NCBI RefSeq assembly: GCF_010093225.1
Contig: NZ_PDWM01000015.1
Span: 1-64,000 of the forward strand
From: Pseudoxanthomonas koreensis
GTDB taxonomy: Bacteria; Pseudomonadota; Gammaproteobacteria; Xanthomonadales; Xanthomonadaceae
Reading direction: 5' to 3'
Length of the DNA: 64,000 nucleotides
The position numbers and the translations under genes are program-made. The notes beneath the pieces were generated by a model. That model had not been told where the DNA came from, did not search any database, and was given only the letters and a program-made list of their open reading frames with translations. This document shows positions 28,448 to 39,015 of this stretch, one piece after another (the first letter of the stretch is position 1; the number at the start of each line of letters is the position of its first letter).

Positions 28448-29614
28448 ATGTCGGCAAGGATGGTGGCGTTGCTGGTGTTCGTATTGGCGCTGGGGGCTGT
28501 GCTGTCGCCCGCAGCCGAGGGTGCGGTCGCGCAGGCGCAGCCGCCGGCCGCGTCCGTGCCGGCCACCGGTGCGTTGGGGGAAGAGGGGCCGGCCGTCGTC
28601 GACATGGATGCGGTCGTGGTCAGCGGCGTGCAGCCCGGTCCGGGCCTGTGGCGGGTGCGCAAGGACGACCATGTGCTGTACATCCTCGGCACGCAGTCGC
28701 CGCTGCCGCGCGACATGACCTGGGATGCGCGCGAGGTGCGCGAGGTGCTGGCCGAGGCCGGCGCGGTGCTCGGCCCGCCGGGCGTGTCGATCGGCGCGGA
28801 CGTGGGCTTCTTCCGCGGGCTCACGCTGGCGCCCTCGGCGCTCAAGGCGATGAAGAATCCGGGTGGCGAAACCCTGGACGAGCTGCTGCCGCCCGGCCTG
28901 TACGCACGCTGGAGCGGACTCAAGCAGCGCTACATGGGCCGCGATCGCGGGGTGGAGAAGAAGCGGCCGCTGATCGCCGTCTACGAGCTCTACAAGGAAG
29001 CGCTGGACGACAGCCGCCTGCGCCAGGGCGGCATCGTCGGGCCGGTGATCACCCGGTCGCTGAAGGAGCGTGGCATGAAGGGCACGAGCACTGCGCTGGA
29101 GCTCAAGATCGAGGACCCGCGCGAAGCGCTGGCGGATTTCCGCAAGGAAGGACTGAAACCGCAGGACCTGGAGTGCTTCGGCGACACCCTGGACGTGATC
29201 GAGTCCGACCTGCCGCGGATCGCCGCGCGCGCCAATGCCTGGGCGGTGGGCGACCTCGACGCGCTGCGGGCGATCCCGCAGAACCGGAGCCAGGTGGAGG
29301 CCTGCCTGTCGGCCTGGACCGAGACCGAGACGGCGCGCAAGCGCGGCCTGGTCGACATCGATGCGCGGGTCCGCGACAGCTGGCTGCAAGCGGTGGACAA
29401 GGCGCTGTCCGAGCATCCGATGTCGTTCGCCACGATGCCCATCGACAACCTGCTGTACGACCGCGACGGCTATGTCGCCGGGCTGACCGCGCGCGGTTAC
29501 CGGATCCAGGCGCCGGACGAGTACGGGGAAGAAGCGGTGGATGCAGCCGCTGGCGATGCACTGCCGCCAGGCGACATTGCACCCGCACCCGCGGCTACGA
29601 CTCCGCTCCCGTAG
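28448..29614 (+). CDS. TraB/GumN-family protein
   Basis: The protein has 388 aa. An N-terminal hydrophobic signal (MVALLVFVLALGAVLSPAAEG) is followed by GLWRVRKDDHVLYILGTQSPLP, the opening signature of TraB/GumN proteins. The fold also occurs in TIKI proteases, but the activity of bacterial GumN-like proteins is not established. It probably acts in the periplasm. The start at 28448 (GGGGACAGGC upstream) is preferred; an ATG at 28430 is in frame. The stop codon TAG is part of a GTAG REP element. The C-terminus is Ala/Pro-rich and low complexity. Confidence 0.82.
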   Translation: MSARMVALLVFVLALGAVLSPAAEGAVAQAQPPAASVPATGALGEEGPAVVDMDAVVVSGVQPGPGLWRVRKDDHVLYILGTQSPLPRDMTWDAREVREVLAEAGAVLGPPGVSIGADVGFFRGLTLAPSALKAMKNPGGETLDELLPPGLYARWSGLKQRYMGRDRGVEKKRPLIAVYELYKEALDDSRLRQGGIVGPVITRSLKERGMKGTSTALELKIEDPREALADFRKEGLKPQDLECFGDTLDVIESDLPRIAARANAWAVGDLDALRAIPQNRSQVEACLSAWTETETARKRGLVDIDARVRDSWLQAVDKALSEHPMSFATMPIDNLLYDRDGYVAGLTARGYRIQAPDEYGEEAVDAAAGDALPPGDIAPAPAATTPLP

Positions 29615-29700
29615 AGCGGGGCTTGCCCCGCTGCTCCGTCCCGTAACGGGCGTCGTCGTTTGCGGCTGACCCGGGTAGCCGCGCAGGCCCGGCTCTACGG
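29610..29700. repeat. Inverted pair of GTAG REP elements
   Basis: GTAGAGC begins at 29611 and its inverse GCTCTAC ends at 29698. Each copy has its own hairpin (AGCGGGG/CCCCGCT at 29615-29632; GCCG...CGGC in the inverse copy). The pair fills the gap between the convergent GumN-like and dxs genes and supplies the TAG stop of the former. REPIN-like organisation is the usual interpretation. Confidence 0.75.
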
Positions 29701-29764
29701 AAGCGTCAGGCGTGTGCGGGGGATCAGGTGTTCGCCACTGGCGGCATTGGCCGCCGTCGGCGCG

Positions 29765-31699
29765 TCAGGCGCCCGCGGCCAGCGACAGCCCGCCCTCGGC
29801 GTTGGCCAGTGCCGGCCAGCGCGCGAGCACCGCGGCGCGGATGCCGGCGGCGTCGATGCCCGCTTCGGCCAGCAGGTCCTCGCGGCTGGCGTGGTGCTGG
29901 AACGCATCGGGCAGGCCCAGCTGCAGCAACGGCATCGGCACGCCTTCGGCATTGAGCAGTTCGGCCACGCCGGAGCCGGCGCCGCCGGCGACCACGTTGT
30001 CCTCGATGGTGACGAAGCCGTCGTGGGTCTTCGCCAGTTCCAGCAGCAGGGTGCGGTCCAGCGGCTTGACGAAGCGCATGTTGACCACGGTCAGGCCGAG
30101 TTCGGCGCCGGCCTGTTCGGCCGCCGGCACGGTCGCGCCGAAGGCGAGCAGGGCGATGCGCGAACCGTGGCGGCGCAGCTGCGCCTTGCCGATCGGCAGC
30201 GTGTCGAGCGTGGCCTCCACCGCCACGCCGGGGCCGCTGCCGCGCGGGTAGCGCACCGCGGCCGGGCCTTCGTAGTGCAGGCCGGTGCTGAGCATCTGCC
30301 GGCATTCGTTCTCGTCGGCCGGCGCCATCAGCACCATGTTCGGCACGCAGCGCAGGTAGCTCAGGTCGAGGTTGCCGGCGTGGGTCGCGCCATCCGGGCC
30401 GACCACGCCGCCGCGGTCGATCGCGAACAGCACGTCGAGCTTCTGCGTGGCCACGTCGTGCACCAGCTGGTCGTAGCCGCGCTGCAGGAAGGTCGAATAG
30501 ATCGCCACCACGGGCTTGGCGCCCTGGGTGGCCATGCCCGCGGCCAGGGTCACCGCGTGCTGCTCGGCGATGGCCACGTCGAAATAGCGCTGCGGATACT
30601 CCTTCGAGAAGCGCACCAGGCCCGAGCCCTCGCGCATCGCCGGGGTGATCGCCAGCAGCCGCGGCTCGGCCGCGGCCGCGTCGCACAGCCAGTCGCCGAA
30701 CACGTCGGTGTAGGTCGGCTTCTTCGCGCCGGCCTTGGCGACCAGGCCCTTGGCCGGATCGAACGGGCCGACCGCGTGGTAGCCGATCTGGTCGCCCTCG
30801 GCCAGTTCGTAGCCCTTGCCCTTGGTGGTGATCACGTGCAGCAGCTGCGGACCCTTGAGGGTCTTGAGCGTCTTCAGCGCACCGAGCACGGCCGGCAGGT
30901 CGTGACCGTCGATCGGGCCGGTGTAGTGGAAACCCATTTCCTCGAACAGGGTGGACGGCACGAACATGCCCTTCCAGTGTTCTTCCCAGCGGCGCACGAA
31001 GCGCGCCGGCGGCCGGTTCTTGTCGCCGAGCAGCTTCTTGCCGCCTTCGCGCAGCTTGTTGAGGGTGGCGCTGCCGGTCATCCGGCCGAGCATCCGGGTG
31101 ACCCCGCCGACCGCCTCGGAGATCGACATGCGGTTGTCGTTGAGGATCACCAGCAGGTCCGGTTCCTCGTCCATGCCACCGGCATGGTTGAGTGCTTCGT
31201 AGGCCATGCCGGCGGTCATCGCGCCGTCGCCGATCACGGCGACGACCTTGGGAACGTCCGCCCTGCGCGGGTCGCCGGCCTGCTGCTGAAGGGCGACAGC
31301 CATGCCCAGCGCCGCGGAGATCGAAGTCGAGGAGTGGCCGACGCCGAAGGTGTCGTACTCGCTTTCCTCGCGCTTGGGGAACGGCGCCACGCCGTCCTTC
31401 TGCTTGACCGTGTGGATGCGGTCGCGGCGGCCGGTAAGGATCTTGTGCGGGTAGGCCTGGTGGCCCACGTCCCAGACCAGCTGGTCGACCGGGGTCTGGT
31501 ACAGCCAGTGCAGGGCCACGGTCAGTTCGACCACGCCAAGGCCGGCGCCGAAGTGGCCGCCGCTGCGGCCGACCGACTCGATCAGATAGGCCCGCAGCTC
31601 GTCGGCCACGGCCGGCAGCTCGGCTTCGTCGAAGCCGCGCAGGTCGGCGGGCGAATCGATCCGCGACAGGCGCGGGGAGCGGGAGGCGTCGATACTCAT
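29765..31699 (-). CDS. dxs: 1-deoxy-D-xylulose-5-phosphate synthase
   Basis: The protein has 644 aa (E. coli 620). It joins pyruvate and glyceraldehyde-3-phosphate using thiamine diphosphate, the first step of the MEP isoprenoid pathway. Visible are [19 protein letters not shown], the TPP-binding [28 protein letters not shown], the Glu-containing [13 protein letters not shown] and the [15 protein letters not shown] segment. The N-terminal 15 residues are extra. An HNH gene lies 75 bp upstream on the same strand. Confidence 0.97.
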   Translation of the reverse strand: MSIDASRSPRLSRIDSPADLRGFDEAELPAVADELRAYLIESVGRSGGHFGAGLGVVELTVALHWLYQTPVDQLVWDVGHQAYPHKILTGRRDRIHTVKQKDGVAPFPKREESEYDTFGVGHSSTSISAALGMAVALQQQAGDPRRADVPKVVAVIGDGAMTAGMAYEALNHAGGMDEEPDLLVILNDNRMSISEAVGGVTRMLGRMTGSATLNKLREGGKKLLGDKNRPPARFVRRWEEHWKGMFVPSTLFEEMGFHYTGPIDGHDLPAVLGALKTLKTLKGPQLLHVITTKGKGYELAEGDQIGYHAVGPFDPAKGLVAKAGAKKPTYTDVFGDWLCDAAAAEPRLLAITPAMREGSGLVRFSKEYPQRYFDVAIAEQHAVTLAAGMATQGAKPVVAIYSTFLQRGYDQLVHDVATQKLDVLFAIDRGGVVGPDGATHAGNLDLSYLRCVPNMVLMAPADENECRQMLSTGLHYEGPAAVRYPRGSGPGVAVEATLDTLPIGKAQLRRHGSRIALLAFGATVPAAEQAGAELGLTVVNMRFVKPLDRTLLLELAKTHDGFVTIEDNVVAGGAGSGVAELLNAEGVPMPLLQLGLPDAFQHHASREDLLAEAGIDAAGIRAAVLARWPALANAEGGLSLAAGA

Positions 31700-31774
31700 T
31701 CAGTCAGGCACCATACGGCCGCCTATTTTCCTCCCCCGGGACGTGACGGGGCAAGCAAGGCCGTTCAGGGGCGA

Positions 31775-32422
31775 TCAGGCCACCAGTTTCGAGCGCTTCG
31801 GCAGCTGGGCCTTCAGGAAGGCCATCTGGTCGGCCAGGATGTTGCGGTTGGACAGGATCAGGTGCTCGATCCAGCTGGGCCGGTAGGGCACGGCCAGCAG
31901 CGGCATGTGCGCCTGCTGCGGGGTGCGGTTGCCCTTGCGCGAATTGCAGTGGAAGCAGGCGCTGACCACGTTCTCCCAGACGTCGCGGCCGCCCCGGGAC
32001 AGCGGCATCACGTGGTCGCGGGTCAGGTGCGGGCGGGCGAACTGCTGGCCGCAATACAGGCACAGGTGCGCGTCGCGGGCGAACAGGGCGGTGTTGGACA
32101 GGCACGGGGTCGGGTCCAGCGCCCGCGCGTGGGCGTGGCCGCGGGTGGCGACGATCGGATGCAGTTCGATCAGGCTGCGGGTGCCGGTCATCCGGCAGAT
32201 GCCGCCGCGCACGCTCAGGCAGGGATCGCCGAGGGTCCAGGCGATCGCGTCGCGGGCGTAGAGGCAGGTGGCGTCCTGCCAGCCGATCCAGTCCATCGCC
32301 CGGCCATGGGCATCGAGCGAAAGAACCCTGACCGCCGGCGCGTGTTCGCGCGGGGGCGGGGAGGCGACCGGGGCCTGGGCACCGGTACAGACCAGACCTG
32401 ATGTTGCTGTGTCCGTCTCCAT
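31775..32422 (-). CDS. HNH endonuclease family protein
   Basis: The protein has 215 aa. The C-terminal half holds the HNH core: zinc cysteines in CLYCGQQF and CFHCNSRKGNRTP bracket LTRDHVMPLSRGGRDVWENVV, with the catalytic His in RDHV and the Asn in WENV. The N-terminal half is not recognised. Stand-alone HNH proteins of this type are common in Xanthomonadaceae chromosomes and their biological role is not known. No mobile-element hallmarks are next to it. No clear ribosome site precedes the ATG at 32422; an in-frame ATG (MDWIGWQD) further in is an alternative. Confidence 0.85.
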   Translation of the reverse strand: METDTATSGLVCTGAQAPVASPPPREHAPAVRVLSLDAHGRAMDWIGWQDATCLYARDAIAWTLGDPCLSVRGGICRMTGTRSLIELHPIVATRGHAHARALDPTPCLSNTALFARDAHLCLYCGQQFARPHLTRDHVMPLSRGGRDVWENVVSACFHCNSRKGNRTPQQAHMPLLAVPYRPSWIEHLILSNRNILADQMAFLKAQLPKRSKLVA

Positions 32423-32491
32423 CGGGAAAACAGCTTATACCCGAATGGTGACGCTTTGTGTACGCGGCCGGGCCCCGGTGCGTCGGTGGCC

Positions 32492-32514
32492 TGGCGCGGC
32501 GCGGCGCGGCGCGG
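32492..32514. repeat. Short GGCGC tandem repeat
   Basis: About 4.5 units of GGCGC lie between the HNH and LEA-like genes, next to the stop of the latter. Confidence 0.6.
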
Positions 32515-32515
32515 A

Positions 32516-32989
32516 TCAGCGCAGCACGCCGTCCAGCCCGGGCGCGGGGTTGAGCGAACTGCGGTCGTCGACGTTGAACTCGCGCGACTTGGTGGTCTGG
32601 TCGGGCGTGGCGTTGACCGTGCCCTGCAGCCGGTAGGACAGCGAGCGGCGGCCGGCGAGCGCATCGGCCACCGCGATCCGGGCCATGCCGTCGGGCTTGA
32701 GCGCGACCTGGACCACGTCGGCCGAGGTCGGGCCGATCATGATCGCCGGTGTGGCCTGCAGCGTGCCGGCGACGTGCTCGTCCACGCTCAGTTCCAGCCG
32801 CACCGTTTCGAAGCGCATCGACACGCTGCTGTAGTTGTGCAGGCGCAGGTCCACCTTCCAGTCGCCGTTGGCCTGTACGGTCAACTGCTGGATCGCGGCG
32901 GCAGGCGGTGACACGCGCGGCGAGGTGCCGCAGGAAACGAGCAGGGCCAGCGCAAGCACGGCGAGGGACAGCTTGTGGACGGGCTTCAT
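32516..32989 (-). CDS. LEA type 2-like lipoprotein
   Basis: The protein has 157 aa. The lipobox LLVSC puts the lipidated Cys near residue 20. The rest is a beta-rich domain (DWKVDLRLHNYSSVSMRFETVRLELSV read in parts) like bacterial LEA14/water-stress-type proteins, whose function is unsettled. GGAG lies 5 nt before the ATG at 32989. The lipocalin gene lies 50 bp upstream on the same strand, so the two envelope lipid-related genes may be cotranscribed. Confidence 0.75.
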   Translation of the reverse strand: MKPVHKLSLAVLALALLVSCGTSPRVSPPAAAIQQLTVQANGDWKVDLRLHNYSSVSMRFETVRLELSVDEHVAGTLQATPAIMIGPTSADVVQVALKPDGMARIAVADALAGRRSLSYRLQGTVNATPDQTTKSREFNVDDRSSLNPAPGLDGVLR

Positions 32990-33039
32990 GCGGGCTCCGG
33001 GAAACTTGATTGCAGGCGATGGTACGCCGGCGGCCGCGC

Positions 33040-33591
33040 TCAGCGCAGCGGCGCGGCAACCACCAGTGGCGCCAGGTCGTAGCCCATCTCCCCGGCGCGG
33101 GCCTTGAGGCGTTCGAACAGTTCCGCGTCCATGGAAGGTTCGCGCGAGAGGATCCACAGGTACTCGCGGTCGGGATCGCCGATCATCGCCCACTGGTAGT
33201 CCGGGTCCAGCGCGATCACCCAGTAGTCGGCCCACACCAGCGGCACCCACGACAGCCAGCGCGGCACGAAGCTCACCTGCAGGCGACCCGGGTGTCCCTC
33301 CACCGTGCGCGCCACGCCATCGGCCTCGGCGCGCCGGCCATCGCGGGTGCGGCACGCGTTGCGCACCTCGATGCTGCCGTCGGCGCGCAGCGCATAGGAA
33401 GCGGTGATGTCGCCGGCGCACTGGCGCTGGAAGGACATCGGCAGGTGCGCGATCTCGTACCACTGGCCGGCGTAGCGCGACAGTTCCAGTTCGGGCACGG
33501 AAGATACCGGCGTGGCGGCGGATGCGGGCCGGGCGGTCAACAGCAACAGCGTGGCCCAGCAGGCCAGGAGCAGCGTCGGAAGGGCGCGCAT
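33040..33591 (-). CDS. Lipocalin family protein (Blc-like)
   Basis: The protein has 183 aa. A signal peptide (LPTLLLACWATLLLLTARPASA) ends near residue 25. The lipocalin GxW motif is in YAGQWYEIAHLP, followed by the conserved Cys in SFQRQCAGD, and the later WVIALDPDYQWAMIGDPDREYLW region is typical of bacterial Blc. No lipobox is present, so it appears soluble in the periplasm, unlike E. coli Blc. It probably binds fatty acids or lysophospholipids. GGAGG lies 4 nt before the ATG at 33591. Confidence 0.9.
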   Translation of the reverse strand: MRALPTLLLACWATLLLLTARPASAATPVSSVPELELSRYAGQWYEIAHLPMSFQRQCAGDITASYALRADGSIEVRNACRTRDGRRAEADGVARTVEGHPGRLQVSFVPRWLSWVPLVWADYWVIALDPDYQWAMIGDPDREYLWILSREPSMDAELFERLKARAGEMGYDLAPLVVAAPLR

Positions 33592-33686
33592 GGAGCCTCC
33601 AGGGAACGGCGTGCCGATCCTAGCACCTGCCATTTGCCCCATGGATGGCGGATCCGCCGGGCCCTGCTATGCTGGCGCCGGCCATG

Positions 33687-33709
33687 AAAAAAGGGCCTTG
33701 TGGGCCCTT
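33687..33709 (-). terminator. Terminator of tRNA-Phe
   Basis: The stem AAGGGCCC/GGGCCTT with a short loop is followed on the minus strand by a T6 tract (33687-33692), 23 bp after the tRNA 3-prime end. Confidence 0.8.
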
Positions 33710-33731
33710 CTCGCGTAACCACCTGATGTAT

Positions 33732-33807
33732 TGGTGGCCGGGGAGGGAATCGAACCCCCGACACGGGGATTTTCAATCCCCTGCTCTACCAACTGAGCTA
33801 CCCGGCC
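33732..33807 (-). tRNA. tRNA-Phe (anticodon GAA)
   Basis: 76 nt with encoded CCA. The acceptor is GGCCGGG/CCCGGCC, the anticodon stem is GGGGA/TCCCC with a TTGAAAA loop (anticodon GAA), and the D-arm is GCTCAGTTGGTAGAGC. It is monocistronic. Confidence 0.97.
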
Positions 33808-33968
33808 ATGCGCGGCATGACCGCGGCAAGGGGCGGAATCATACCGGGACGTTCCGGATCCGACAAGCCGGATGCGCCCTGGCTGGCGTTGTTGGCGGCC
33901 GGCCGGCGGCTGGCGCATCATCGGGCCGGCCAGCCATGCACGTTTCGACCTGCCAGGGAGGAATACCC

Positions 33969-34451
33969 ATGAAGAAGCTGATTTCCGCAATGCTGCTGTC
34001 GATGGCACTCACCCTCGTGCTCGGTGCCTGCAGCAGCACGCCGAGGATGACCGATGCCGAACGGCTGGCGTTCTACGAGGCGCATGCCGGCGAGCCGGTG
34101 CGCAGTTTCCGCCTGTTCGGCCGGATCAACAGCTGGACGCGGGTGAACAACAGCACGCTGGTGGTGTGGACGCGGCCCAGCGAGGCCTGGCTGCTCGACC
34201 TGAACACATGCCCGGACCTGCAGTTCGCCACCTCGATCTCGATCTCGCACTTCTCCAACACGGTGACCGCGCGGTTCGACACCGTCACCCCGCGTGGACC
34301 GGGCACCGGTCGCACCGGGCAGATGCCGTGCCGGATCATGCAGATCCGTCCGCTCGACACCACCGCGTCGAACCAGACCAGTGACGAGCGCTACGAAGGC
34401 GAGGCGGAGGAGCGCAGCGATGCGCCGCCGGCCGAGCCGACGGCCAACTGA
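33969..34451 (+). CDS. DUF6491-type lipoprotein
   Basis: The protein has 160 aa. The signal MKKLISAMLLSMALTLVLGAC has a lipobox LGAC (Cys21). The conserved core is FRLFGRINSWTRVNNSTLVVWTR with two further cysteines (NTCPDL, QMPCRI) that could form a disulphide. This small lipoprotein family is common in Xanthomonadales and is of unknown function. GGGAGGAA precedes the ATG. It is divergent from tRNA-Phe. Confidence 0.8.
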   Translation: MKKLISAMLLSMALTLVLGACSSTPRMTDAERLAFYEAHAGEPVRSFRLFGRINSWTRVNNSTLVVWTRPSEAWLLDLNTCPDLQFATSISISHFSNTVTARFDTVTPRGPGTGRTGQMPCRIMQIRPLDTTASNQTSDERYEGEAEERSDAPPAEPTAN

Positions 34452-34472
34452 GGCAGCCAGGTTCCTGCAGCG

Positions 34473-34496
34473 CCGGCACGGTCCCGACCGTGCCGG
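34473..34496. other. Stem-loop between convergent genes
   Basis: A perfect 10-bp stem (CCGGCACGGT/ACCGTGCCGG) with a CCCG loop lies between the lipoprotein (+) and yggX (-) stops. It has no T-run and may act as a bidirectional 3-prime end. Confidence 0.45.
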
Positions 34497-34517
34497 CCCC
34501 GGGATGGTCGCCGGGAC

Positions 34518-34790
34518 TCAGGCGTCCGGAGGGATATAGCCCGCCGGCTTTTCCGCGCCGCCGCCGAACAGGAACTTCTCCAGCTCGGCGGCGAGGAAGG
34601 CGCGGTGCTTCGGGTCGCGCGGCGACAGCCGGTTCTCGTTGATCAGCATGGTCTGGTGCGCCAGCCAGGCGGCCCAGGCGGGCTTGCCGATGCCGGCGAG
34701 GATGCGCTGGCCCAGTTCGCCCGGCCACGGGGCGAAATCCAGGCCTTCGGCCTCGCGTTGTTCGTACTGGCAGAAGACGGTGCGGGACAT
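34518..34790 (-). CDS. yggX: Fe(2+)-trafficking / oxidative damage protection protein
   Basis: The protein has 90 aa, [19 protein letters not shown]..., with Cys7 and the [17 protein letters not shown] segment typical of YggX. The family protects FeS clusters from oxidation. It lies 13 bp downstream of mutY on the same strand, the usual order, linking repair of oxidised DNA to FeS protection. Confidence 0.95.
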   Translation of the reverse strand: MSRTVFCQYEQREAEGLDFAPWPGELGQRILAGIGKPAWAAWLAHQTMLINENRLSPRDPKHRAFLAAELEKFLFGGGAEKPAGYIPPDA

Positions 34791-34803
34791 GGCGGGCGCC
34801 GGT

Positions 34804-35859
34804 TCAGAGGGAGTCGAGCAGCCGCCGGATCGGCGCCGGCAGGCCCAGCGAAGCCAGCCCGGCGCGCGCGACCCAGCGCAGGTCGGCATTGTCGCGCACC
34901 CCCGGCCGCGGCGCGACCTTGCGCAGCCGCAGCGGCTGCAGGTGCAGGCGGTAGTGGCTGAAGGTATGGACGATCAGCGGCAGCGGTTCGGCGGCGTCGT
35001 AGTCGCCGTGCACTTCGCCGGCGAACCATTCGCGCAGCTGCGCTTCGGTTTCCGCCTGCGGCAGGGTCCACAGCGAGGCCCAGATTCCCGTCGGCGGGCG
35101 GCGCTGCAGCAGCAGTTCGCCGCTGGCGTTTTCCAGCAGCAGCGCCAGTGCCTCGCGTTCGGGCAGGACCTTGCCCGGGCGTGGCGTCGGCAGCGCGTCG
35201 ACCAGGCCCTCGCGCAGCGCCACGCAGCCATCCTGCACCGGGCATGCGAGGCAGGCCGGCGACGAGCGCGAACACAGGGTCGCGCCGAAATCCATCTGCG
35301 CCTGGGTGTAGTCGGCCAGGCGCGCCGATTGAACCTGCGCCACGTGCGTTTCGGCCAGCGCCCACAGCCGCTTCTCCACCGCCGGCGTGCCTGGCCAGCC
35401 ATGGATGCCGTGCCAGCGCGCGAGCACGCGCCTGACGTTGCCGTCCAGGATCGGGAAGCGGTCGCCCCAGGCCTGCGCCAGGATCGCGCCGGCGGTGCTG
35501 CGGCCGATCCCGGGCAGCGCGAGCAGCGCATCGAAGTCGCGCGGCAGTTCGCCGCCGGGCAGCTCCACGCAGCGTTTCGCCGCCGCGTGCAGGTTGCGGG
35601 CGCGGGCGTAGTAGCCCAGGCCGGCCCAGTGCGCCATGACGTCGTCGGTGGCGGCGGCTGCAAGGTCGGGCAGGGTGGGGAAGCGGTCGACGAACCGCTG
35701 GAAGTAGGGAATGACGGTGGCGACCTGGGTCTGCTGCAGCATCACTTCCGACAGCCACACCCGGTACGGCGTGCGCGGATGCTGCCAGGGCAGGTCGTGG
35801 CGACCGTGGCGGTCGAACCAGGCGAGCAGGCGGGTGGCGAAGGTGTCGGGCTGGCTCAT
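34804..35859 (-). CDS. mutY: A/G-specific adenine glycosylase
   Basis: The protein has 351 aa. An HhH region ([13 protein letters not shown]) precedes [11 protein letters not shown] with the catalytic Asp, then the 4Fe-4S loop C-X6-C-X2-C-X5-C ([17 protein letters not shown]). A C-terminal NUDIX-like 8-oxoG recognition domain follows. It removes A opposite 8-oxoguanine. It forms an operon with yggX. Confidence 0.97.
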   Translation of the reverse strand: MSQPDTFATRLLAWFDRHGRHDLPWQHPRTPYRVWLSEVMLQQTQVATVIPYFQRFVDRFPTLPDLAAAATDDVMAHWAGLGYYARARNLHAAAKRCVELPGGELPRDFDALLALPGIGRSTAGAILAQAWGDRFPILDGNVRRVLARWHGIHGWPGTPAVEKRLWALAETHVAQVQSARLADYTQAQMDFGATLCSRSSPACLACPVQDGCVALREGLVDALPTPRPGKVLPEREALALLLENASGELLLQRRPPTGIWASLWTLPQAETEAQLREWFAGEVHGDYDAAEPLPLIVHTFSHYRLHLQPLRLRKVAPRPGVRDNADLRWVARAGLASLGLPAPIRRLLDSL

Positions 35860-35896
35860 GCTGGCGCTTGCCCCTCTCCCGGGGAGGAGAAGGCAG

Positions 35897-37153
35897 TCAG
35901 GCGCCGAGGGCTTCGGGCAGCAGCGCGTCGACGAAGGCTTCGGCGTCGAACACGCGCAGGTCCTCCGGCTGTTCGCCGATGCCGGCGAAGCGGATCGGGA
36001 TGCCGAACTCGCGCGCCAGCGCGAACACCACGCCGCCCTTGGCGGTACCGTCCAGCTTGGTCACCACCAGGCCGGTGACGCCGACCGCGGCATGGAACTG
36101 GCGCAGCTGGCTCAGAGCGTTCTGCCCGGTGGTGCCGTCGATCACCATCAGCACTTCGTGCGGCGCGGCTGGGTCGAGTTTCTGCAGCACGCGCTTGATC
36201 TTGCCCAGTTCGTTCATCAGCCCGACCTGGGTGTGCAGGCGGCCGGCGGTGTCGGCGATCAGCACTTCGATGCCGCGCGCCTTCGCCGCCTGCAGCGCGT
36301 CGAACGCGACCGACGCGGCGTCGGCGTTCTGGCCCTGGGCGATCACGGTCACGCCGTTGCGCTCGCCCCAGGCCTGCAGCTGCGCCACCGCGGCGGCGCG
36401 GAAGGTGTCGCCGGCGGCGAGCACCAGGCTGCGGCCTTCGTCCCTGAAGCGGCGGGCCAGCTTGCCGATGGTGGTGGTCTTGCCGACGCCGTTGACGCCC
36501 ACGGTCAGCAGCAAGAAGGGCCTGGCGTCGCGGTCGATCACCAGCGGCTTCGCTACCGGCGCCAGTATCGCCACCAGTTCGGCGCGCAGCGCGGCCAGCA
36601 GCGCGCGGGCGTCGGCGAATTCGCGCGCCTTCATCCGCTTGCGCAGGGATTCGACCAGCGCGGTGGTGGCGGCCACGCCGACGTCGGCGGTGAGCAGGGC
36701 GGTCTCGATCCCGTCGAGCAGGTCGTCGTCGAGCTTGGGATTGCGCGAGAACAGGCCGCCGACGCTGCGGGCGAAGCCGCTGTTGCGCAGGCGCTCGCGC
36801 CAGCCGGGCTTGCCGGGCGCGGCGGCGGGGACGATCGCCGCGCCGGCATCGGCGACGCTGCCGGCATCGGGTGCGACCACTTCCGCGGCGCCATCGCTGC
36901 CCTGTGCCTGTCCGGCGATTGCCTGTCCGGCCACGGCCTGGTCGATCACGGCCGGCTCGATGACGGCTGGTTCGACCAGGATCGCGCCTGCGGCCGGATC
37001 GACCGCCGCGGTGGCGGTCGCGTCTTCCGTCTCCATGCCCGCACCGGAGGGAGCCTGCGGGAACGCGGCGGCCAGTTCCTCGGCGCTGAAACGGCTGCTG
37101 GCCGGGGCGGACGCGGTGTCCTGCGGCTTCTTGCGGCGGAAGAAACTGACCAT
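35897..37153 (-). CDS. ftsY: Signal recognition particle receptor FtsY
   Basis: The protein has 418 aa. An acidic, Ala/Val-rich N-terminal A domain (about 1-120) includes short repeated units ([19 protein letters not shown]). The NG domain follows with [15 protein letters not shown] (P-loop), [18 protein letters not shown] and [14 protein letters not shown]. It guides ribosome-SRP complexes to SecYEG at the inner membrane. It is divergent from rsmD, 57 bp away, as in many gammaproteobacteria. Confidence 0.97.
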   Translation of the reverse strand: MVSFFRRKKPQDTASAPASSRFSAEELAAAFPQAPSGAGMETEDATATAAVDPAAGAILVEPAVIEPAVIDQAVAGQAIAGQAQGSDGAAEVVAPDAGSVADAGAAIVPAAAPGKPGWRERLRNSGFARSVGGLFSRNPKLDDDLLDGIETALLTADVGVAATTALVESLRKRMKAREFADARALLAALRAELVAILAPVAKPLVIDRDARPFLLLTVGVNGVGKTTTIGKLARRFRDEGRSLVLAAGDTFRAAAVAQLQAWGERNGVTVIAQGQNADAASVAFDALQAAKARGIEVLIADTAGRLHTQVGLMNELGKIKRVLQKLDPAAPHEVLMVIDGTTGQNALSQLRQFHAAVGVTGLVVTKLDGTAKGGVVFALAREFGIPIRFAGIGEQPEDLRVFDAEAFVDALLPEALGA

Positions 37154-37210
37154 TGCCTGCGGATGTCGGAGAATGCGGGCAATGCTAGCACCGCCCCCCC
37201 TGCGTACCCG

Positions 37211-37861
37211 ATGAACGGACGGCCTCCTCGGCGGCGCCCGGCGCCCGCGCCCGCCCGCGCGGTGGCCGGCAGCGTGCGCATCGTCGGTGGCCGCTGGCGC
37301 GGCACGAAACTGCCGGTGCCGGACCTGGACGGCCTGCGCCCGACCTCCGACCGGGTCCGCGAAACCCTGTTCAACTGGCTGCAGCCGGCGCTGCCCGGCG
37401 CGGTGGTGCTGGACCTGTTCGCCGGCAGCGGCGCGCTGGGGCTGGAGGCGGTCTCGCGCGGCGCGGCGCGCGCGGTGCTGGTGGAACGCGATCCGGTGCA
37501 GGCGGCGAACCTGCGCGCGGCAGTGCAGCGGCTGGATGCGGCCGGACAGGTCCAGGTGGTGGAGGACGACGCCCTGCGCTGGCTGGCCGGTCCGGGCGCG
37601 GCGGCCGGGCCGTTCGACATCGCCTTCCTCGATCCGCCTTTCGCCGCCGGCCTGTGGCAACCGGCGCTGCAGGCTCTGCTGCCGCGGCTGGCGGCCGATG
37701 CCTGGCTCTACCTGGAATCGCCGCCGCAGCAGCTGCCCGCGCCGCCGCCGGAGTGGGTCCTGCACCGCGAACTGCGCACCGCGCAGGCGCGCGCGGCCCT
37801 GCATCGTGGCCCCGGGCGAGGGCGCGCTGATACACTGGCCCCCGCCAATCCGGCGCCTTGA
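37211..37861 (+). CDS. rsmD: 16S rRNA (guanine966-N2)-methyltransferase
   Basis: The protein has 216 aa. VRIVGGRWRGTKLPV and LRPTSDRVRETLFNWL start the domain. The SAM-binding site is VLDLFAGSGALGLEA and the catalytic motif is FLDPPFAAGL (DPPF). The first 20 residues are Arg/Pro-rich. coaD begins 12 bp downstream, a conserved pair. A TACACT box at about 37829 near the 3-prime end could be an internal coaD promoter. Confidence 0.95.
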   Translation: MNGRPPRRRPAPAPARAVAGSVRIVGGRWRGTKLPVPDLDGLRPTSDRVRETLFNWLQPALPGAVVLDLFAGSGALGLEAVSRGAARAVLVERDPVQAANLRAAVQRLDAAGQVQVVEDDALRWLAGPGAAAGPFDIAFLDPPFAAGLWQPALQALLPRLAADAWLYLESPPQQLPAPPPEWVLHRELRTAQARAALHRGPGRGRADTLAPANPAP

Positions 37862-38374
<513 letters not shown>

Positions 38375-38435
38375 CGGCATCCGCACTGGCGGTATCCAGA
38401 CCAAGCGACAATCCAAGAACGACGGGAGGTTCCTG

Positions 38436-38936
38436 ATGAACAAGACGATGCGCGCCCTGCTGCTGGCCCTGCTGGTGGCTCCGCTGGCGCTGGCCGGCTG
38501 CAAGAAGGAGGCGCCGGTGTCCAACGAGGCGGCCGCGGCCAAGGTGCTGACCGCGCCGGCCAAGGACGACGACGCAGGCTGGAAGGCGTACCTGCCGGCC
38601 GTGGTGCAGGAGAACATGGGCACGGTCACCAACAACCCGTTCCTGTACTACCTGCCGCCGGAAACGGACCCGGAATTCGCCGCCAAGTACGAGCGCCAGG
38701 TCGAATCGGCCACCACCGCGATGGCCCGTGGCGTGCAGAAGGGCAACCTGCTGGCCTTCGGTTCGCCGGCCTCGGCGAAGATGGCCGACCTGATCGAAGT
38801 GGCGTTCAAGGACGTGCCGGCGGACACGATGAAGGGCGTGCGCATCCTGTTCATCGGCGACGCGGCCGACAACCCGCGGGTCAAGGTCGCGCTGGAGCCG
38901 ACCGGTGCCGAGTACGTCTTCGTCGAAGCGAAGTGA
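38436..38936 (+). CDS. Putative lipoprotein of unknown function
   Basis: The protein has 166 aa. Signal MNKTMRALLLALLVAPLALAGC has lipobox LAGC (Cys22). The mature part has a repeat-poor alpha/beta look, with NNPFLYYLPPETDPEFAAKY and a C-terminal GVRILFIGDAADNPRVKVAL strand-turn-strand. I do not recognise the family. GGGAGG lies just before the ATG. It lies between coaD and a ferredoxin gene, with a long hairpin downstream, so it is probably monocistronic. Confidence 0.7.
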   Translation: MNKTMRALLLALLVAPLALAGCKKEAPVSNEAAAAKVLTAPAKDDDAGWKAYLPAVVQENMGTVTNNPFLYYLPPETDPEFAAKYERQVESATTAMARGVQKGNLLAFGSPASAKMADLIEVAFKDVPADTMKGVRILFIGDAADNPRVKVALEPTGAEYVFVEAK

Positions 38937-38946
38937 CCTTCGCGAG

Positions 38947-38971
38947 CACGGCCGCCCGACGGGCGGCCGTG
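38947..38971 (+). other. Long stem-loop after the lipoprotein gene
   Basis: An 11-bp perfect stem (CACGGCCGCCC/GGGCGGCCGTG, loop GAC) starts 11 bp after the stop. It lacks a proper T-run, so termination is possible but not certain. Confidence 0.5.
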
Positions 38972-39015
38972 CCTTCGCGCGAGCGACGGCGGGCGCCGTC
39001 GCCTGAGTCGTAGCG